From positions 9,438,001 through 9,502,000 of the forward strand of contig NC_063152.1 in NCBI RefSeq assembly GCF_020921035.1: a stretch of 64,000 nt of DNA, read 5' to 3'. A model generated the notes under the pieces. The model saw nothing but the letters and a program-made list of their open reading frames with translations, was not told the origin of the DNA and ran no database searches. Positions 62,701 through 64,000 of this stretch are shown one piece after another. Within the stretch, counting starts at the first letter, position 1. Each line of letters opens with the position of its first letter. The stretch comes from Rhodamnia argentea (lineage: Eukaryota; Streptophyta; Magnoliopsida; Myrtales; Myrtaceae). The position numbers and the translations under genes are program-made.

Positions 62701-63893
62701 TTTTTTCCGTTTAAGGAGTACTGCTGAAGAGATTGTTGTATGATAGATGGTATTCTTAGGGAGTTTTACAAAGCAAGCTAATATCTTGGGTGTAGGTACT
62801 TCAGTTTGTTTGCTATTGACAAATTTCAAATAGACGAAGAAATTTAGTCTTAACAAAGTGGGGCTGTGAGTGATGCTATTGTGATGATTCAGTAGGACAG
62901 TTCATTGGAAAAATTCTTGATAAAAGAGACAAGTTTGTCCTGATTGTGTAGGCTTTGACTTGTGATTTAAATCACCTGCCCCAGTGTGTTCTCATCAATC
63001 TGCATGCATTTGAATCACTGTAGACAAAGATGAAAGATTTGACTCCACGGACTGGGATCATTAATAGTCTTACTCTCGAGTGATGTAATTCCGTACAGAT
63101 TGGTTTTCGTCTCATTCGTTGGAAGAATTCTGTTAATGGCACTCCTTACACTACGATTGCATGAGTCATTGTTTCTTGATGTATTTGTTTTCAGTAGCAA
63201 ATGAATTTATAGCATATGAATCTTACTCGTTTCCTTGGATAGTTTTTAACTGTTTGTCAATCTAGGGGTGAATTTGGCAATAGCGCTATCATAAAATTGT
63301 TTAGCCAATCTGTGTATGTTTGTTTTCATGGATTCTGTTTTAATGGTTAAGTGATGTCATACTTTGATGTTATATACCTATAATCATTGAACTAATCCTG
63401 ATAATTGATTACGTGTCATTTTACTTCTGCCCATTAGACCCCTTCTGATCAAGTAAAGCCTCTATACCTTCAATACGCGAAATTGGAAGAGGAGTATGGT
63501 CTTGCGAAGAGGGCAATGAAGGTGTATGATCAAGCCACTAAGGCCGTGCCTAGCAATGAGAAGTTGGCAATGTACGAAATTTACATAGCACGAGCAGCGG
63601 AGATATTCGGTGTCCCAAGAACAAGAGAGATCTACGAGCAAGCGATAGAAAATGGGGGTCTTCCTGACAAAGATGGGAAGGCGATGTGCTTGAAATATGC
63701 CGAGCTCGAGAAAAGCCTGGGTGAAATAGATCGTGCTCGTGGAATTTATGTGTATGCATCCCAATTCGCTGACCCAAGATCTGATGTTGATTTTTGGAAC
63801 AAGTGGCATGAATTTGAGGTGCAGCACGGGAATGAAGACACCTTCCGGGAAATGCTTCGTATTAAGCGCAGTGTTTCTGCAAGCTATAGCCAG
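59789..63893 (+). CDS. SYF1: Pre-mRNA splicing factor SYF1/XAB2 (5' part, runs off window)
   Basis: Exons 59789-61307, 62081-62265, 62351-62521 and 63438-63893, in consistent phase, encode 777 residues; the gene continues past 64000. I chose the ATG at 59789 (MSIPKELYPSQDDLLYEEEL), which fits the family start. The protein is a chain of HAT/TPR-like helical repeats with the typical spaced W, Y and ...YERAL residues (for example FIIYERALKALPGSYKLW). An acidic insertion (about 312-340) rich in Asp and Glu interrupts the repeats. SYF1/XAB2 is a scaffold of the Prp19-associated (NTC) complex in the spliceosome; animal XAB2 also acts in transcription-coupled repair. Family length is about 900 aa, so roughly 140 residues lie outside. 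Confidence 0.93.
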
Positions 63894-64000
63894 GTATGCT
63901 TTCAGAAATCTCTTTCTTCTCTTGTGTTTTCTATTATTTATAGATGAATATTTTCTTCTGGAGAATGTAAGACATCGTTCTTTTGCTCTATTGGCCATTA

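Noticed and set aside
1..64000. CRISPR arrays, bacterial operons, rRNA or tRNA genes
   Set aside because: None seen; regular repeats present are microsatellites or the 16-kb tandem units. I could not run a tRNA or covariance scan.

Overview
The window is plant nuclear DNA, most likely from a woody eudicot. The genes have many short introns with GT/AG borders, the 5' leaders carry GA/CT tracts, the intergenic DNA is AT-rich, and a Ty1/copia retrotransposon is present. The AT-rich intergenic repeats remind me of Myrtaceae such as Eucalyptus, but that is an impression and not something I can prove here.

Positions 1-52372 are a tandem array of one VAL-family B3 transcriptional repressor gene, which I read as the VAL3/HSL2 orthologue. 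Only copy 3 (41511-52372) is complete: 14 coding exons, 884 aa, with PHD-like, B3, CW zinc-finger, Cys-rich and EAR-type elements. Copies 1 (1167-8419) and 2 (25622-32873) stop at the same point in intron 9, five bases before the exon-10 acceptor. There they are joined to the last intron and last exon of a different gene, whose C-terminal sequence looks like a plant sphingosine kinase (SPHK). The joined exons are in phase, so each copy can encode a 530-aa PHD-like/B3/SPHK-tail chimera lacking CW and EAR. The repeat unit is about 16 kb and runs from the SPHK last intron, through the intergenic region, to VAL3 intron 9.

Between copies 1 and 2 sits a 7.8-kb degenerate copia element (10090-17887, minus strand). 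It has 379-bp LTRs, a CTTTT target duplication, a tRNA-Met-type primer site and decayed gag-pol. The matching empty site is preserved between copies 2 and 3. Two MITE-like elements occur in both full intergenic units. A 574-bp local duplication with a perfect 16-bp hairpin at its join lies upstream of copy 2.

Downstream of the array are ordinary single-copy genes: a SYP12-type Qa-SNARE (53761-54678, +), the ESCRT-I subunit VPS28 (56208-56837, -), and the 5' three-quarters of the splicing factor SYF1/XAB2 (59789 to beyond the end, +). From memory, Arabidopsis SPHK1, VAL3 and VPS28-1 are consecutive loci (At4g21540, At4g21550, At4g21560), so the SPHK-VAL3-VPS28 order here looks like old microsynteny. 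The main novelty is the duplicated in-frame VAL3-SPHK fusion gene. Its copies also show a mosaic divergence pattern suggesting gene conversion or unequal exchange.
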